Positions 50,901 to 63,769 of a stretch of DNA of 64,000 nt are shown here, piece by piece (positions within the stretch are counted from its first letter, which is position 1; every line of letters begins with the position of its first letter). The position numbers were made by a program, and so were the translations under genes. The DNA is taken from positions 95,279,235 to 95,343,234 of the forward strand of contig NC_088172.1 in the NCBI RefSeq assembly GCF_028769735.1, written 5' to 3'. This DNA is from Zonotrichia leucophrys gambelii (Eukaryota > Chordata > Aves > Passeriformes > Passerellidae). The notes under the pieces were generated by a model that was given only the letters and a program-made list of their open reading frames with translations, was not told the DNA's origin and searched no databases.

Positions 50901-53900
50901 TTCTAGTTCCCATGTTTTGCAAGCAAAGGTTTGAGTTACATTACTTCATAGAAGTCAAATCCTCTTTTTTTTTCTATAACTTGTAATTTTAGACTGAAAA
51001 GAAATACAGGACATGGAGGAAAAAAAATCCCTGGGACTTTCTGAGAATGTTGATTAGTGAGAGGGACAATGTAGCTATGAAATGGTGAAACTTGCTGATA
51101 GTATGGGATCTTCACGTAAATTTCTAAGGAAAAAATCACATTAAAACTCAATTAATTCTTGTTCTTAGAACAAAGTGAACCTGATTATTGATATTTATGT
51201 ACTTTTTACTACAGGTTTTCTTTTGTACATCCAATTAAATGTCAGCAACCAATGAATTGGTCACCATGAAGAGATAATTAACCACTATGGCTCATTCACT
51301 TTCACTTAGGGAAGAGAGAGAGATACCACATTTAACAAAGGTCGATTGTGTCATCTCTAGTTAACAACTCTTTAAATTGAATATTTATTTCCATTTGTGC
51401 AGCTGGGACAGTTTTACCCTGCTTTTGTTCTAAAAGGAATTAAAAACCTGCTTGCAGTGCCACAAATATCAAGGGAAAACTGACAAACATGTCTAATTGA
51501 AAAGCAGAAAAGGTCTTAGTTAAAAAAAGTTTTTTGTTGAGCTAAAGGTCAATGAAGTTGTAATAGAAGCCAACAAAGCTGTGATATATTTATGACTTGG
51601 CAATTTGCTGGAGTGAATTGGTGCAGACCCAGCAACTCCAGCTGAAACCATAATTATCAAAAAAAGGTACCTGCCTGCTCTGCAGCTGAAGTCTTTGTCC
51701 TTATGGTATTTATACTCCTCTCTCAATCAAAATATTATAGTATTTTCAAGAAAAAGAAAGCAACCTTTTTTTTTCTTCCCTAAAGACAACAAGGATTTTT
51801 CTGTTTTCAAAAAACAAAATAAAAAAAATTCTTCTTTACCTTTGTTTTTTCACAGTTATTGCTCAGTTTGCAAAAAAAAAAAAGAACATACTTTCATCTT
51901 TGGTTTCAAGCAACATGAAGTGCCCCTCTTTGACTAATATTTGGCCTTTTCTCAATTAACCATGTCCTCAGAGTTTAAAGAAAAAGACCATTAATAAAAG
52001 CCCAAAGCTAGTTACAGATTGTCACACCTTCCTGTCTGAAGAACATAATTTATAACATTTATTCTCTACTCCAAGGTTAAAAGGCTGAAATTATGGTCTG
52101 AGGGATGAAAAAAAGGACATAGATAATATCTTATAATGGAGGGGGTAATTTGTGTAATCATTTCTCACACCAACTTAACTAAAAAATAATATTGATCTAC
52201 CACATTTGTGAACGAGTTTCAGAAAGCACACAAAAAGTACAGAGAGTATTGGAAATTAAAGCTATTTGATGAGCTAATTTTTGTTGTGGCAATATGGGAA
52301 TTTAACATCTTTTCAAGCTATTCTGGACACTGTAAAAACACAATATGAAGATAATTCCTATTGTAATTATAATAGACAAATTGTTGGAGAGGTTAGCAAG
52401 TTGGATGATGCTCTGGAAAGCTGCATTTCATGAGTTTATGTGGAAACACTGAGGATTTACTGCAGCTGTAATTTACAATTGAAAGATTTTTGAGGTAGTA
52501 AAAATGCATCTCTAGGGATGAAGGAAGACATATTTTTGTTCAAGAGGTGACCAGGGCATCTGTACTGAATAATTAACTTCATAACAGAGAAGAAAAACAA
52601 GCCGTTTCTATTTTTCATCTCAAAAATGGGGAGCAGAACCTTTGCTATGGTCTGGTTTTGCTATCTGACATTCTATAGCTACCTCCCTGACCTCAGCAAT
52701 TCTCTTTTCCCCTAGTCAGAAATTCTGCAGACTTTGAAAGCAGACATGAAGAGTTTCCATCAATAAATAATTCCAATTCAGCATTAATTTCATAGATGAT
52801 AAACAGATTTTGCTGTCAGAAGGCAATGTCCAGTACTGGTAGGATGCCAGATTCAATACTTATTCTGTCCCAGTTTTCTACATTTTTTGTTTTTAATATA
52901 TCCTTCACTCTCCTATCTCAGAGTTATAAGCTGTGAGTCTTGACTAATGATTGATCAGAACAAATTTTGTGCCTTAGAATTGCTGCAGTAGTATAAAAAA
53001 TTCATCTTCATTATCAGTGTGAAATTGTTCACATAAAGAATGGTTTTTTTTTTAAGATTTCTTTTGGAATTACTTGGCACATGCATGATGCAAACTCAAG
53101 AGCATACACCAAAATTTATTAACCTGGAGGAAAAAGCCCCAGATTTTAAGCTATCAGAAGAGTCTGCATGTGACCTGAAAGAGGATTAAAGGTATCAACT
53201 TTTGAGCATACATTAAATCCTCCCAATGAGTGGTAAAATAAACGGGAATCAGAAATTCTAGTCTTGGAAAATGTAGCTGACAACACCCCAGTATAATTTT
53301 TTTCTTAAAACCTTTCCAAACTGTGCTGCATGTAGGGTATATATGTATCTCCCATCTGCTCCTTGAGATGAAAGTGAATTATCTAGTCAAGAATGGGAAG
53401 GAGCGATCTGCATCAGTGATTCCTTGTGTCTAAACCAGCTCAGCTTTTCTCCAGAAAAGCAGGGGGGGGTTTGTGTTTTTTTCCTTAGTCTGGGCCTGTT
53501 GTTTCTGGGAACTGTGCCAGTATCTCTATATGATATTTTGCTTACCATCCCGATATAATAGTCGGGAAGTTTCTGATCTTTTTCACAATGTAGAAGTACC
53601 CAGGCAATTTTTTAAGCAGAGTTAAATGATCCCTTGCTAAAATCTTCAGGAGTTGGAAATGCCAATGAGCAAAAGGACATTAACAGCTTTGTGTCATGGC
53701 TACTTGAACTTACTTTGCAATCTAAATTTCTGTTTAAATGCTTACATTACAGGTCATTTGATTATGTGAGGCAAGGAGATGAATTATTAAAAGTCACTAT
53801 ATCAGGTAAGATTTAGAAAGGAATAAATAATCTCCCTAAAATGCCCTTAAATCAGAAGGGAAACTCATTCAAAACAGACAGGATTTTTAAAGCAAATAAA

Positions 53901-55356
53901 ATATTTTTTGTACATTCCTCTTCCACAAAAATCCCCTGTTCCTTTCTGCCCACAATGTTTTCAGCAAAGGATAGAGTATTACAATTCTATAAAGCCCATG
54001 TAAAGATTACTAACATTGTCAGTGAAAACAATTTGGATATCTCTCTGAATATTCAAGGGAAAAGGCATAGAGGTGGGAACAGATTTAATTGGTGAACAGT
54101 TCCAATATTAAATCTGTCTTTCAGCATTTTATATGACCTTTATTAGTTCTTTTATTATTGAATTATAGGCCAATAATTTACATCAAGACATTGGACTCAC
54201 TGGATTAAAGAAATCCTTTTGTGACAGGGAGTAGCAATGTCCTAATTTTGGGTATAAATGTAATTTCAGTTGCAATCAATGATGCTTTAACTGGTGGCGA
54301 TCCCAAATAATTAAAGTCCTGTAGCAACCAACTGTCTTTACAGTACAAATTCCAATTGGAAAAATGTTTCTAATATGGAGTCAGAGAGTTGCAGTTTTTG
54401 TTGCTTTGGATTTTTTTTACTCAACACATTTATATTATAGAAAAGTGGGAAATGAAGCTGAGGAAATAGTTCCCATTTAGGAGATGTGGTCCACAACAAT
54501 CTCAGCTTCCACTACTCCAATGAACAAAGCTGGAAAGCCAAATCCAGACCTCAGAAGACACAGGACTAAAATGAAGAGCCTAGAAATCATTTGGAAATCT
54601 CTTGGGTTTCAGTCTCACCTAGAATCAAAATCAAATTCTATTTCCTTAGCACAGAGTCAGGTCTTAAAACCATTGGGGTTAAAGAGTGGATATCAAAAAC
54701 CAAACACCCAGAGAGGTTTTTGTGCATTTAATACACAGGTAGGCTCATCTGAAGCAAAATGTGGTAGGGGTAAACTTGGACAAATTTCAGCAGGGGGCCA
54801 AATTCACATTTTGGAATGCATTAAGAGAGCTTCCCCAAAGTTCTGAAGGCCTAAAAATAAAAAGCTCCTTAACTGTATAATCTCACAAGACCTGGTTCAC
54901 ACAATAAGCACTTTTCCTTTAACACATCATGTGTACCACAGGGGTTATATCTCCTGTGTTGTTTGAATTCTGCTTTTGCAGCAGCCAGTCTTTTTGAAGA
55001 ATACAAAGAATGAAGAATGATGTTTTAAATGCTTTCCATTCTTTCTCTCCCTCCAGAACTGGACATCAAAGATTTATAACAGGGTATGAAAAAATAATGC
55101 TGAACTGGCAGTACTTTTCCTGAAAGAGGGTGGCTCCAAATGGCCCCATAGTTTTGTAAATGAGATAAATATTAACCCTGATGTACAGGTTTTTCTTCAG
55201 CATACACCTTTATCTTTAGTAAAAAATAAAGCTGAGGAATGCATCAATTTCCCACAAATCATTGGAGCAAATAAAAATAAACATACATGCAAACGAATAT
55301 AGTCGTAATGTACTATAATGTAAACGAAAGGTTTACATTAAGGCAGAACCCAATTT
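47913..55356. other. Unique AT-rich DNA, no gene seen
   Basis: About 7.4 kb with no recognisable gene, RNA or interspersed repeat. Very AT-rich around 48560-49020. Open frames of up to 120 codons (for example 54484-54846) have no domain I recognise. A short CCCGA...TCGGG inverted repeat lies at about 53549-53566. Confidence 0.55.
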
Positions 55357-55434
55357 GATAGAAATAGATTTGACTGCCTGGTTTACAAATAGATAGATAG
55401 AAATAGATTTGACTGCCTGGTCTGCAAAAGCCAT
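55357..55434 (+). repeat. 39-bp tandem duplication, two copies
   Basis: Units 55357-55395 and 55396-55434 both start GATAGAAATAGATTTGACTG and share about the first 33 bases with two mismatches. A short GATA run sits at the junction and may have seeded the duplication. Unrelated in sequence to the 39-bp repeat in the LTR at 45.8 kb. Confidence 0.9.
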
Positions 55435-56032
55435 CCTTGCCACAGGATGACAAATGCAGAGGGGGACTACACTGTCCTAACAGTTGAATAGGGACTACGA
55501 TGTCCTAAAGAATGATTTTTTGTTTAGAATTTCATTCTTAAGAGTGATCCTGAATAGGATTTCAGCTTTCTGTTTGGCTCTGGAGCTTTCCACACACTTG
55601 CGTGCTAGAAGCAGTCTCACCTACTCCTTCCTTCCCTTTTTAGCCAAATCCTAGTCTGGGATCTTTAGGTACCCCAGCTGAGGGGACTAATAGAGCACTA
55701 ATGCTTCTTTATGTGGTTTCAAAAAGCTCCACCTTTTTGCTTTCATAATAATAATTATTGTGATAATAACTCACACTAATGTTTTGGGTACAGATTTACA
55801 GTTAAGATTCAGCCACATAGTCCTGAGATGATTTAGACTGTCAGTGACATCTGAATGACTGTGTGAGACAGAAAACTGTAGCTCCAGTTTACTTATGCCT
55901 GGATCACTGCATTATTTCTAAAATGCTTTTTTAAAATGTAGTTCCATATCTGGGAAGTGATTCATTGCTATCCTGCTGGCTCACATGGAATTTCTAAGCA
56001 ATGAAATGAGACATATTCTGTGCATGAGGAAG
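55435..56032. other. Unique AT-rich DNA, no gene seen
   Basis: No gene or repeat recognised. A short ATAATAATAATTATTGTGATAATA patch is present at about 55746-55769. Confidence 0.5.
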
Positions 56033-56583
56033 GGCGCAGCCAGAACATCAAGGGAAGTGATCCTGGCCCTGCTCTGAGCTGGTGACACCACATCTGGAGC
56101 ACTGTGTCCAATTCTGGGCTCCCCTGTTCAAGAAAAACAAGGAATTGCTGGGGATGGTCCAGCAGGAGGCTATGAAAATGGTGAGGGGAGTGGAGGAAAG
56201 GATGAGGGATCTGGGTCTGTTTAAGCTGGAGAAGAGAAGACTGAGACAGGACTTTATCAAATCTCTTAGGGGTAGAGAATTGTGTCTATAGGATGGGGCC
56301 AGACTATTTCCAGTGGTGCCCAGTGACAGAAGAGAGAGCAATGGGCACAAACTGAAACGCAGAAAGTTCCACCTGACTATGAGGAAAAATTTAGTTTGAG
56401 GGTGGCAGAGCACTGGAACAAGCTGCCCAGAGAGGTTGTGAAGTCTTCTTTTCAGATATTCCAAACCTGGCTGGGAGTGATCCCAAGAAGCTGCTGTAGG
56501 TGAACCTGCTTTGGCAGGAGGGGCTGGACTAGATCTCCACAGATCCCTTCGAGCACCAACTGTGCTGTGATTCTGTGAATTTG
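56033..56583 (+). mobile_element. CR1 LINE 3' fragment, well preserved
   Basis: About 550 bp in sense orientation: GGGAAGTGATCCTGGCCCTG, ACCACATCTGGAGCACTGTG, CAATTCTGGGCTCCCC, AAGCTGGAGAAGAGAAGACT, AGCTGCCCAGAGAGGTTGTG, AGGGGCTGGACTAGATCTCC, and a terminus of TGTGATTCTGTGAATTT. The blocks indicate a different CR1 subfamily from the copy at 1.3 kb. The first part is the last bit of ORF2 and the rest is 3' UTR. The 185-codon frame on the other strand (56048-56605) is an antisense artefact of this element. Confidence 0.95.
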
Positions 56584-57437
56584 GATTTGAAAAGGGTTTT
56601 ATCACTTGCAGCTTCCCCTGAAACTACTTCATCTTTGCAGAGAGCAGATGCTCAGCCCTGCTGATATATGGCTGAAACATATGGCTGTGGATCTTGAAGT
56701 TAGGAAAGATATAAATAAAATATGCATGACTTGAAATAATATCATACAACACTATATATAGAGCTGTCTCAGCAAAAGTTCACATTAGGATGGCTATATA
56801 TTTATTAAAAAAAAAAGAATATTGTAATATTGAAGTGGCACAGGGAAAGAAAGTAGTTAGTTTAGTATTGGGTGAAAATCCACACCAACACCTTGTCTGC
56901 CTGCAACAGCCTGATCCTAAAAAGACCTCAAAAGATGTAAAATCTTGGGTAGCGATACACATTTCTTAAGAACTGTCAGCAGGGACCTTGCCAAAAATCC
57001 CAGCTGTTCTATAAAAGTATTTGTGAATTGCTTCATCAAAATAGTAATTTAGTCCATAAAGTAGAAATAAAAAATTATCTTTTAAATACCAAAATGTATA
57101 TTAAGAAAAAAAGTAAAAGCTATGATTTTTTTTTTCCTAAGGTAGATGTCAATGCAAACAGTTATTAAGATATAGCTGAAAAATGTACTCAGATGTCATG
57201 GTCAATTCAAATCCTTCTTATTAGAAGTAGCTTTGCAGCTGTCTACAGTATCTGTTGGCCCAGGTAACAGGAAGAGTCTCCAATTTGGTTCAAATCCTTG
57301 GCACATAATGTAAAAGATCTGCAATGCCAACACAACTTTTTCAAGTCATAGGATCATTTTTTATTTTTTATTTTTTTAAATAGGAATCAATTAAAACACC
57401 TGCAAGGAATCTAAGAAATTGCCAAACAAAAAAAAAG
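56584..57437. other. Unique AT-rich DNA, no gene seen
   Basis: Spacer between CR1 copies with A and T runs; no gene recognised. Confidence 0.5.
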
Positions 57438-57660
57438 GCTTGGATGAGAAATTAGAAAGTAAGTCTCTACTGTGAGGCTGGTGAGGCACTGGCACAGGTT
57501 GCCCTGAGAAGCTGTGGATGCCGCAGCTCTGGAAGCATTCAAGGCCTGGTTGGATGGGGCTCTGAGCAGCCAGGTCTAGTGGAAGGTGTCCCTGTCCATG
57601 GCACGAGGGCAGAACTAATTCATCTTTATGGTCCTTTCTAATCTAAACATTCTATGATTA
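57438..57660 (+). mobile_element. CR1 LINE 3' terminal fragment
   Basis: Short sense fragment: GTGAGGCACTGGCACAGGTT, GAAGCTGTGGATGCCGCAGC, CATTCAAGGCCTGGTTGGAT, GGGGCTCTGAGCAGCCAGGT, AGTGGAAGGTGTCCCTGTCC, ending AACATTCTATGATTA. The TCTATGAT terminus is intact. Upstream is an A-rich stretch that may be the truncation point. Confidence 0.93.
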
Positions 57661-58425
57661 CATGAAATGACCACAACTTTCTTCCAGGTATTGAAAAAGT
57701 AACACAGACCTTTCCTTGAAAGAACATAGTGACCTCAATGCATTTTCAGCACTGGGAAAAAATAGCACCTTATTACTTTCTATTTTTGTAGCTAGACATA
57801 ATTATAACACACATTAGATTAATTATGTAGGGCCATAAAGATCCTGGACAAAATTGGCTGCTTTTTTTTATTAATATTCTGGCCTTTCATACTTGAGCTT
57901 GATTTGATATGGAGGGAAGCAGCAAGAGAAGGCCTTTGCTCTGGTTCTCAGTGTGAACAAGGTGGGACATAAGGAGAAAATGGAAAACAAGTTCAATGTA
58001 TCTGCACCAGCAATTACAAGCAGTCAGAGGACGCTTGAATACTCATAGTTATGTGGAAACTCTTGATTGTCATAAAATGAGAAGCAAGGTCACATTTACC
58101 TAGAGAATTTGTCTTTGTTTTCTATCACTACAAACTCAGTCCAACAGCATCCTAAATATATTACAGTACCCTCATCTATTCAGAGCCCAGAAAGAAGATT
58201 TCTTACTCTGGAAATAAGACGGTTCTCACATCATCTCTCACATTTTCAGATAAGCGAGAGAAGGTTCATACACTTTTTCCACTCTAAAAAGGAAGGTTAA
58301 TGTCTCCTAATATTCACAGAAAGAGACATTGGGTATTTATAATATTTACATTCTCCTGGTTATTATGAATAGTAATTAAATAGAAATAAATATACAGCAA
58401 TATAATTAAGTATAAAAGTTCTTCA
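57661..58425. other. Unique AT-rich DNA, no gene seen
   Basis: No gene or repeat recognised between two CR1 fragments. Confidence 0.5.
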
Positions 58426-58727
58426 AACTACAGAAACATTTAGGCTGAATAAGACTTTTAAGATCATCTAGTCCAACTGTTAATTAAACCATTTCCCTAA
58501 GTGCCCCACCTACAGCACTCCTAAATGCCTTCAGGGATGGTGACTCAATCACCCCCTGGGCACCCTATTCCAATGCTTCACAACCCTTCCCATGAAGTTT
58601 TCCCTCATATCCAATCTAAAACTCTCCTGGCACAACCTGAGGCCATTTCCTCTTGTACCATTGTTTTTTACTTTGGAGAAGGGACCAAACCCCACCTCTT
58701 TACAACCTCATTTTAGGTGCTTGTAGA
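58426..58727 (-). mobile_element. CR1 LINE 3' fragment, diverged
   Basis: On the minus strand: CAAGAGGAAATGGCCTCAGG, TTGTGCCAGGAGAGTTTTAG, ATTGGATATGAGGGAAAAC, GGAATAGGGTGCCCAGGGGG, GTGATTGAGTCACCATCCCT, and AGTTGGACTAGATGATCTTA close to the 3' end at about 58440. This is the CR1 subtype with GAGTCACCATCCCTG. It is moderately diverged and truncated at the 5' end. Confidence 0.92.
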
Positions 58728-60320
58728 GAGCTGAAATTGGTATATAATTATATAAATTGTATTAATTATTAAAATTAATAGAAATAGTTCAGAAAACAAC
58801 TCAGATAAATTGTCATAACAAAAGTAAATAAATATCTTTTGATGAGGAGGAATGAATACAGAGTTAGAAAGTTGTGTTTCTTCCCTGGAAAGCTAAATTA
58901 ATGAAACAGTTTGAGAATCATCTATCCTTTCATTTGTCACAGCCATTGAATGTGGGTCAGTGTAAAAGTGGGTTAGAACAGAGCTCTGTGTTTTCCACTG
59001 CACGTTCTGGCTTATGATCTCAGAAAACCTCAAGTAAGGCACAAATGAGTAAGGTTTGCATACACTTTCAAGGACTTCGCAAGAGTCCCTGCCTTTCATA
59101 CCCATATTTAGGTGATTTTCTACAGCACACTCAGCTTATTTCTAAAGTCAGAGCCTTCCAGAACAAAAATGACATATTCTAGAGAATACCTACCATGCAT
59201 CTTACTATCCTGAATTTAGAATTTTCCTAGCAAACTCCTCTAGCCAGGGTGCATTTTACAAATGCAGCAGCCAGTTCTACAAGGCAGTGTGATGAGGTAA
59301 GTCCCTGCAGCACATGTGATGCTCAGGCTGAGCATGTGGCCCAAGAAGGCTCCAGATTGCAGCCAGATTTGTAGCCGTGTATCCTTTTTTTGATTATGAT
59401 TCAATGAATCTCACATCAACGCTATTTTCGTAATAGCCAACATCGACAAAATGTGTCACTTCACAGAAAGTTCTGAAAACCCAGTTTGTATGGGACTAAA
59501 AAAAAAAAAAGAAGAAGAAAAAATAAGTTTTTAAACTCCTATAGAGGAGAAATTATATTTTGATGACAAAGGCCTAAAGCAAATATAAAGATTTTTAAAT
59601 TTTATTGCTCAGTTATGGACTTATGATATGCTGGTTCCTAAAGGTAAAAAATTACCTCTGAAGCCAGTATATTACCTAGTAAACAAACTTTTAGTTGCTT
59701 TCCTTGGCCTACTTCTTACCTCCAAAACCACTCAGAGAACTTTCCTAATTTAATTAAAGCTCAAGGTCATAGGCTCAACAGGGTTCTTTCTAACACTGCT
59801 GGAGCATTATATCTTTGTTCAAACTCTTATTAACAAGGAATCAACTAAATAAGAAACAAATTTAGATGACAGAATCAAAGAAACATCTGTGTATTGTCTA
59901 CACAAACTTCTACCTGAGAGTGCTCCTATGAGGGTCATTGCTCCACTCTAAGTGCTACAATTAAATAAATAAATGCAAAAACAGGAAAAAGAACAAAGTT
60001 CTTAACTCAATTTGCAGCAGCAGCTGAGAATGTTTGCCCTTAGTCTGGCTGTCTTCAGTGTGGAGTAGAGATGTTAACCATGGAAATGGTGAAAAACGAT
60101 CAGATCTTTAACTAGTATACACTGTTTAAGAAGGAGAGGTTTTCTATAAGTAACAGATTTTTTGAAAAAACCCAAACCAGCAGCTTAAAAATCTGGTTCA
60201 TTAAGCTCTTTTAATTACTGTTAAGATGACTCTATTTTTAAAGGGTTGATATTTTTGACTGGTTTTTGCACAGGATATAAAAGTATCTATTACCATTTAA
60301 AAAATAGAAATACTGTGAGC

Positions 60321-60388
60321 ATTTGCTTTTACAATGTATTTAATAATGAAAGCAATTTGCTTTTCTAATGTATTTAATAATGTAGAAT
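60321..60388 (+). repeat. 34-bp tandem duplication, two copies
   Basis: Units 60321-60354 and 60355-60388 start ATTTGCTTTT and share AATGTATTTAATAATG, with a few mismatches. About 100 bp further on, ATTTRCTATAAAATAAAT occurs twice, 31 bp apart (60459 and 60490), so this segment has duplicated locally more than once. Confidence 0.85.
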
Positions 60389-60764
60389 CACTCTTCAGAG
60401 TACCTTATCAATGACTTAACAATATATGCTAAACATAATTTGAAATCAAAACTGAGGAATTTACTATAAAATAAATTGGTTTCAGACAAATTTGCTATAA
60501 AATAAATATATCTCCTCACTAACTCAACTTGATTGTTTAGGTCTGATTTTTAGGTTATATGACAGAGAGGACAGAGTTCTCTCTCCTGGGAGGTGTTGGT
60601 TTGCTTTACTACTGATCCCTGCTCAGACATGTGAGGAAGATAACATTAATTTATGGAAGAAACTATCCAAAGAATCTTATTCTAGATTATTTTTCCTTCC
60701 CTGCACAAGCTTTAGCTATGATGCTGCTCATGTGAGTTTCTGAAGCAACACTGAGGCAAATTGT

Positions 60765-60799
60765 ATTTATTTATTCAAATTGCATTTGAATAAATAAAT
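60765..60799. repeat. Perfect 16-bp inverted repeat, 3-nt loop
   Basis: Left arm 60765-60780 (ATTTATTTATTCAAAT), loop TGC, right arm 60784-60799, an exact reverse complement. It is AT-rich and could form a cruciform or RNA hairpin. It is too short for a microRNA precursor and no terminator function is expected in a vertebrate. Confidence 0.9.
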
Positions 60800-63755
60800 G
60801 AATCAATGGTACAGAGCTCTTGTAGAGCACTCAAATTCTCTGACAATTTAGCGTTGCTTATGAGAAATATCCAGCAGCATCCTGCAGAATTCTTGCCACA
60901 GAATACCTGTCAGCATGTTCAAAGTGAAAAATCAGCTTGTAAAAAAAAAAAATTGTTAATTTTTGGAAAGAAATTGGTGTGCGCCTTGTCAGGCAGAGGG
61001 GGAAGAAATTAATCTCTTTTTTTTGCAGAGTTTGGCTTCCTTTTTACAGGGAGGGATGCAAGAGAGGGATTGCACAGAAGAAGTGAGTCAGCACACTAAA
61101 CAGACACAAATCTGAGTGTTATCAGAGTGTTTCACCTTTTGCATACTAGAGGTCACTGCACTTTATTTGGAATTATAATACTGCAGGATTCCTGGCTACA
61201 GCTTGTATCTGAATTGAAAGTGATTTTTCACGTATGTGAAAAAAAAGTGTTTCTGTTAAAACAATCAATTGGGAATAATTTAGGACCCTAAGAATTGCTG
61301 GTTATTAAAAAGGATTTCTGTTTTCTCTCTCTGGTTTGCAGGGAGAGAATATTGGTTCATTTCCCTACAGAAGCATTTTTTATCAGACAGAAATGAAGTG
61401 CTAATAGAAACAGAAGATTTTCTGATCACAATGTATAGCTTGTTATCTCAAATATTGCCTGAATTTCTATTATGATGGAGAAGAAGGCTCAGGAACTGAC
61501 TCTTTAGATCTTCTATCTACTGCAGTAGGCTTAAAAAATCACATGCATTGACCATGTTGAACATATTTAACAGGGGAACATTCCCTCTTTAAGAGAAAAA
61601 GATGTTAACAATATTTTAGGAGATTCCAGAAGGACTAAAATCTCTCTTGATGAACAGGTATTTGAGGACATGAGGTTCTCTACAGATAATAATTTACATA
61701 GAGTGGAAAATTATCATTATTATTTAGAATAAACACAGTAATAGTAGTGGTAGAGTTTTTTGAACACTTTCTTACCACCTTGTCTCCCAATCTACTATTG
61801 AGAATGCAGTGATTTTAATTATAATAATGGAATCTGCTATTAATTACACATTTTATAGACAATTTACTGAAATCATATTACATTTTTGAAGACAGTGATA
61901 GTCTGGAGAAAAATGCTGAAGCTTAAGCTATTTACAAAATATGAAAACAAAAGTATTGCTAGCTTCATATTCTCCATAAAAGACGCTTCTAGAATTTTAG
62001 TTAAAAATTAATTCTTAAAAATTATTAAGAACAATTCCTATTATTTTTGGAACAGGAAAATTATTTGCATCTGTGGTGTTCTCAGAGCACATTGTGACAT
62101 TTTGTAGCTTTTAAGAAAAATAACAAAATCAGAAGTTTCTCACTCAAAGAAACATTTTGAAAAGTTCTTGCTCTTCAAGCTATCAGTGATAAGAAGATTA
62201 CACCAAGAAAAAACCAAAAAAGTAGAAGAAAAGAGGATATTGAGGAAGCTGTCTGCTGAACAGGTTTAAGGTTTTAGTTCTTCATGTAAGCAACATGATG
62301 CAAACATTTGAAATGCTACTTAGTTTAAGGGAGAAAGACATCAAGCACAACAGGTCCAAGTAAATCTTATTGCCAAGTTTAGGAAAATGAGGACAGCAGG
62401 CAGGTTTACAGGCAACGAAGGATTTCACTAGCAGCAGGACAGTTTGTAGATAGGTTTAAACACTAATATTGGATGGAGGAGATTTAAATTTTGCAAGTAG
62501 ATGAGAAAAAAAGGTCTTCCCTCACTTCATTCTATTCCCCCTGAGGCTTCCCTTTTTTGGCCTTTTCACGCTCTTTTGTTCCAAGACTGCTTCAAATGGG
62601 AGCAAGAGGGAAAGGAAAGCCTGTTTAATTAGCAGAGAGCACAGTGCCATCTTCCCCCATGCAGGAAGAGGCTCTCACATCCTCCAGCACCATCCTCAGT
62701 TGGCTCAGTCATTTTGAGATGTTTGCCAGGCTCTCCCCGAGGTGCTCTCAGCAAATGCTGCAGCACTCTGGGGGAATATTCAATGTGAATGGGGCCTGAG
62801 AACGTGCAGAACAATTTCTAACACTCTTCTCAGGAAAGCACTTCATTTTATCTGTTTTCATCTGAAAACAGCAAGAGATCCTTCCACCAGAAAAGTATTC
62901 CTGTTGCATGAATTTCATTAGCATAGCTAGGGAGCTCCAACTGGGTACCAAATGGTAGGGCTTATATCCATGTATATATTTTCTGCCATATGCCAAGGAG
63001 TTGGCTGTGTCTTGAGAACATTATAGTTCTGGCTGATTCAGCACAGTGAACAATCCACAGCCAAGCATTCAGGAATAAGGGATTAGAGCAGGGAATAAGG
63101 ATTTCCACGTCACTCATTTTTATTTGTAAAGGTAAAGAAAATCAGTGGGTTATGAATGTCAGATCAACTGGAGTTCCCATATGATTTCCTATGCAAACAG
63201 GATGATAAAAATACATCACCTGCTACAGAGAAATGCACAATTACCCCACAAAAAAATGTGGCTTTATTTGCAGAGCTAAAAACAATTTTATAACCATTTT
63301 CCATATATATATTATTTAAATGCATTTTGCTGACAAAACAATTTTAAAAAAGAAATATAGGGTTTATCTGTCTACAGCATATTATCTGTAATGTTTTCCC
63401 ATGATGGAAATATTTCCATAGCTAGAGGTCTGAGATCTTTCTTTTTATAGTTCAGAGAAAGTGTGGAATTGCAAAACACATCCTAAATATTTATCAAATG
63501 GAGCATTGGCATGGAACATAAAACGCCAAAATATTTCAAGTGTCTACCATGCTCATCATTTGGGAAGTCAACATTTAGCACTTCACCTATGACAGCATTA
63601 TAGGAGATATTTCTGAGAAAATAAAGATAAAAATATGAATTAAAAGCCTCTACAAAATGTATTAAAAGTGAGATTTAAGAACAATCTGAAGAAGCAGCTT
63701 TGGGTTCAGTATCTAACATTACCAGAAAAGTGAAATTCCCATGAAGCAGCGCTCT

Positions 63756-63769
63756 GTCACCATGGCAAC
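63756..63769 (+). promoter_or_regulatory. Candidate RFX X-box
   Basis: GTCACCATGGCAAC is an almost perfect RFX palindrome (GTTRCCATGGYAAC, one mismatch). It sits in sequence of ordinary complexity (about 63720-63860) with no repeat, consistent with a possible conserved enhancer. Motif match only. Confidence 0.35.

Larger units (their letters stand above)
58728..63755. other. Unique AT-rich DNA, no gene seen
   Basis: No gene or interspersed repeat recognised. Local duplications and a hairpin near 60.3-60.8 kb are listed separately. An exon-like pattern (TAG acceptor, then GATGAG/GTAAGT at 59296) is weak and unsupported. Confidence 0.5.

Noticed and set aside
56048..56605. Longest open frame in the window, 185 codons, minus strand
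   Set aside because: It is the antisense of the CR1 copy at 56033-56583; no protein family is recognisable and LINE 3' regions often give such frames.
59244..59296. Segment between a TAG acceptor and a GATGAG/GTAAGT donor
   Set aside because: The donor is good but the acceptor has a poor pyrimidine tract and there is no further exon evidence.
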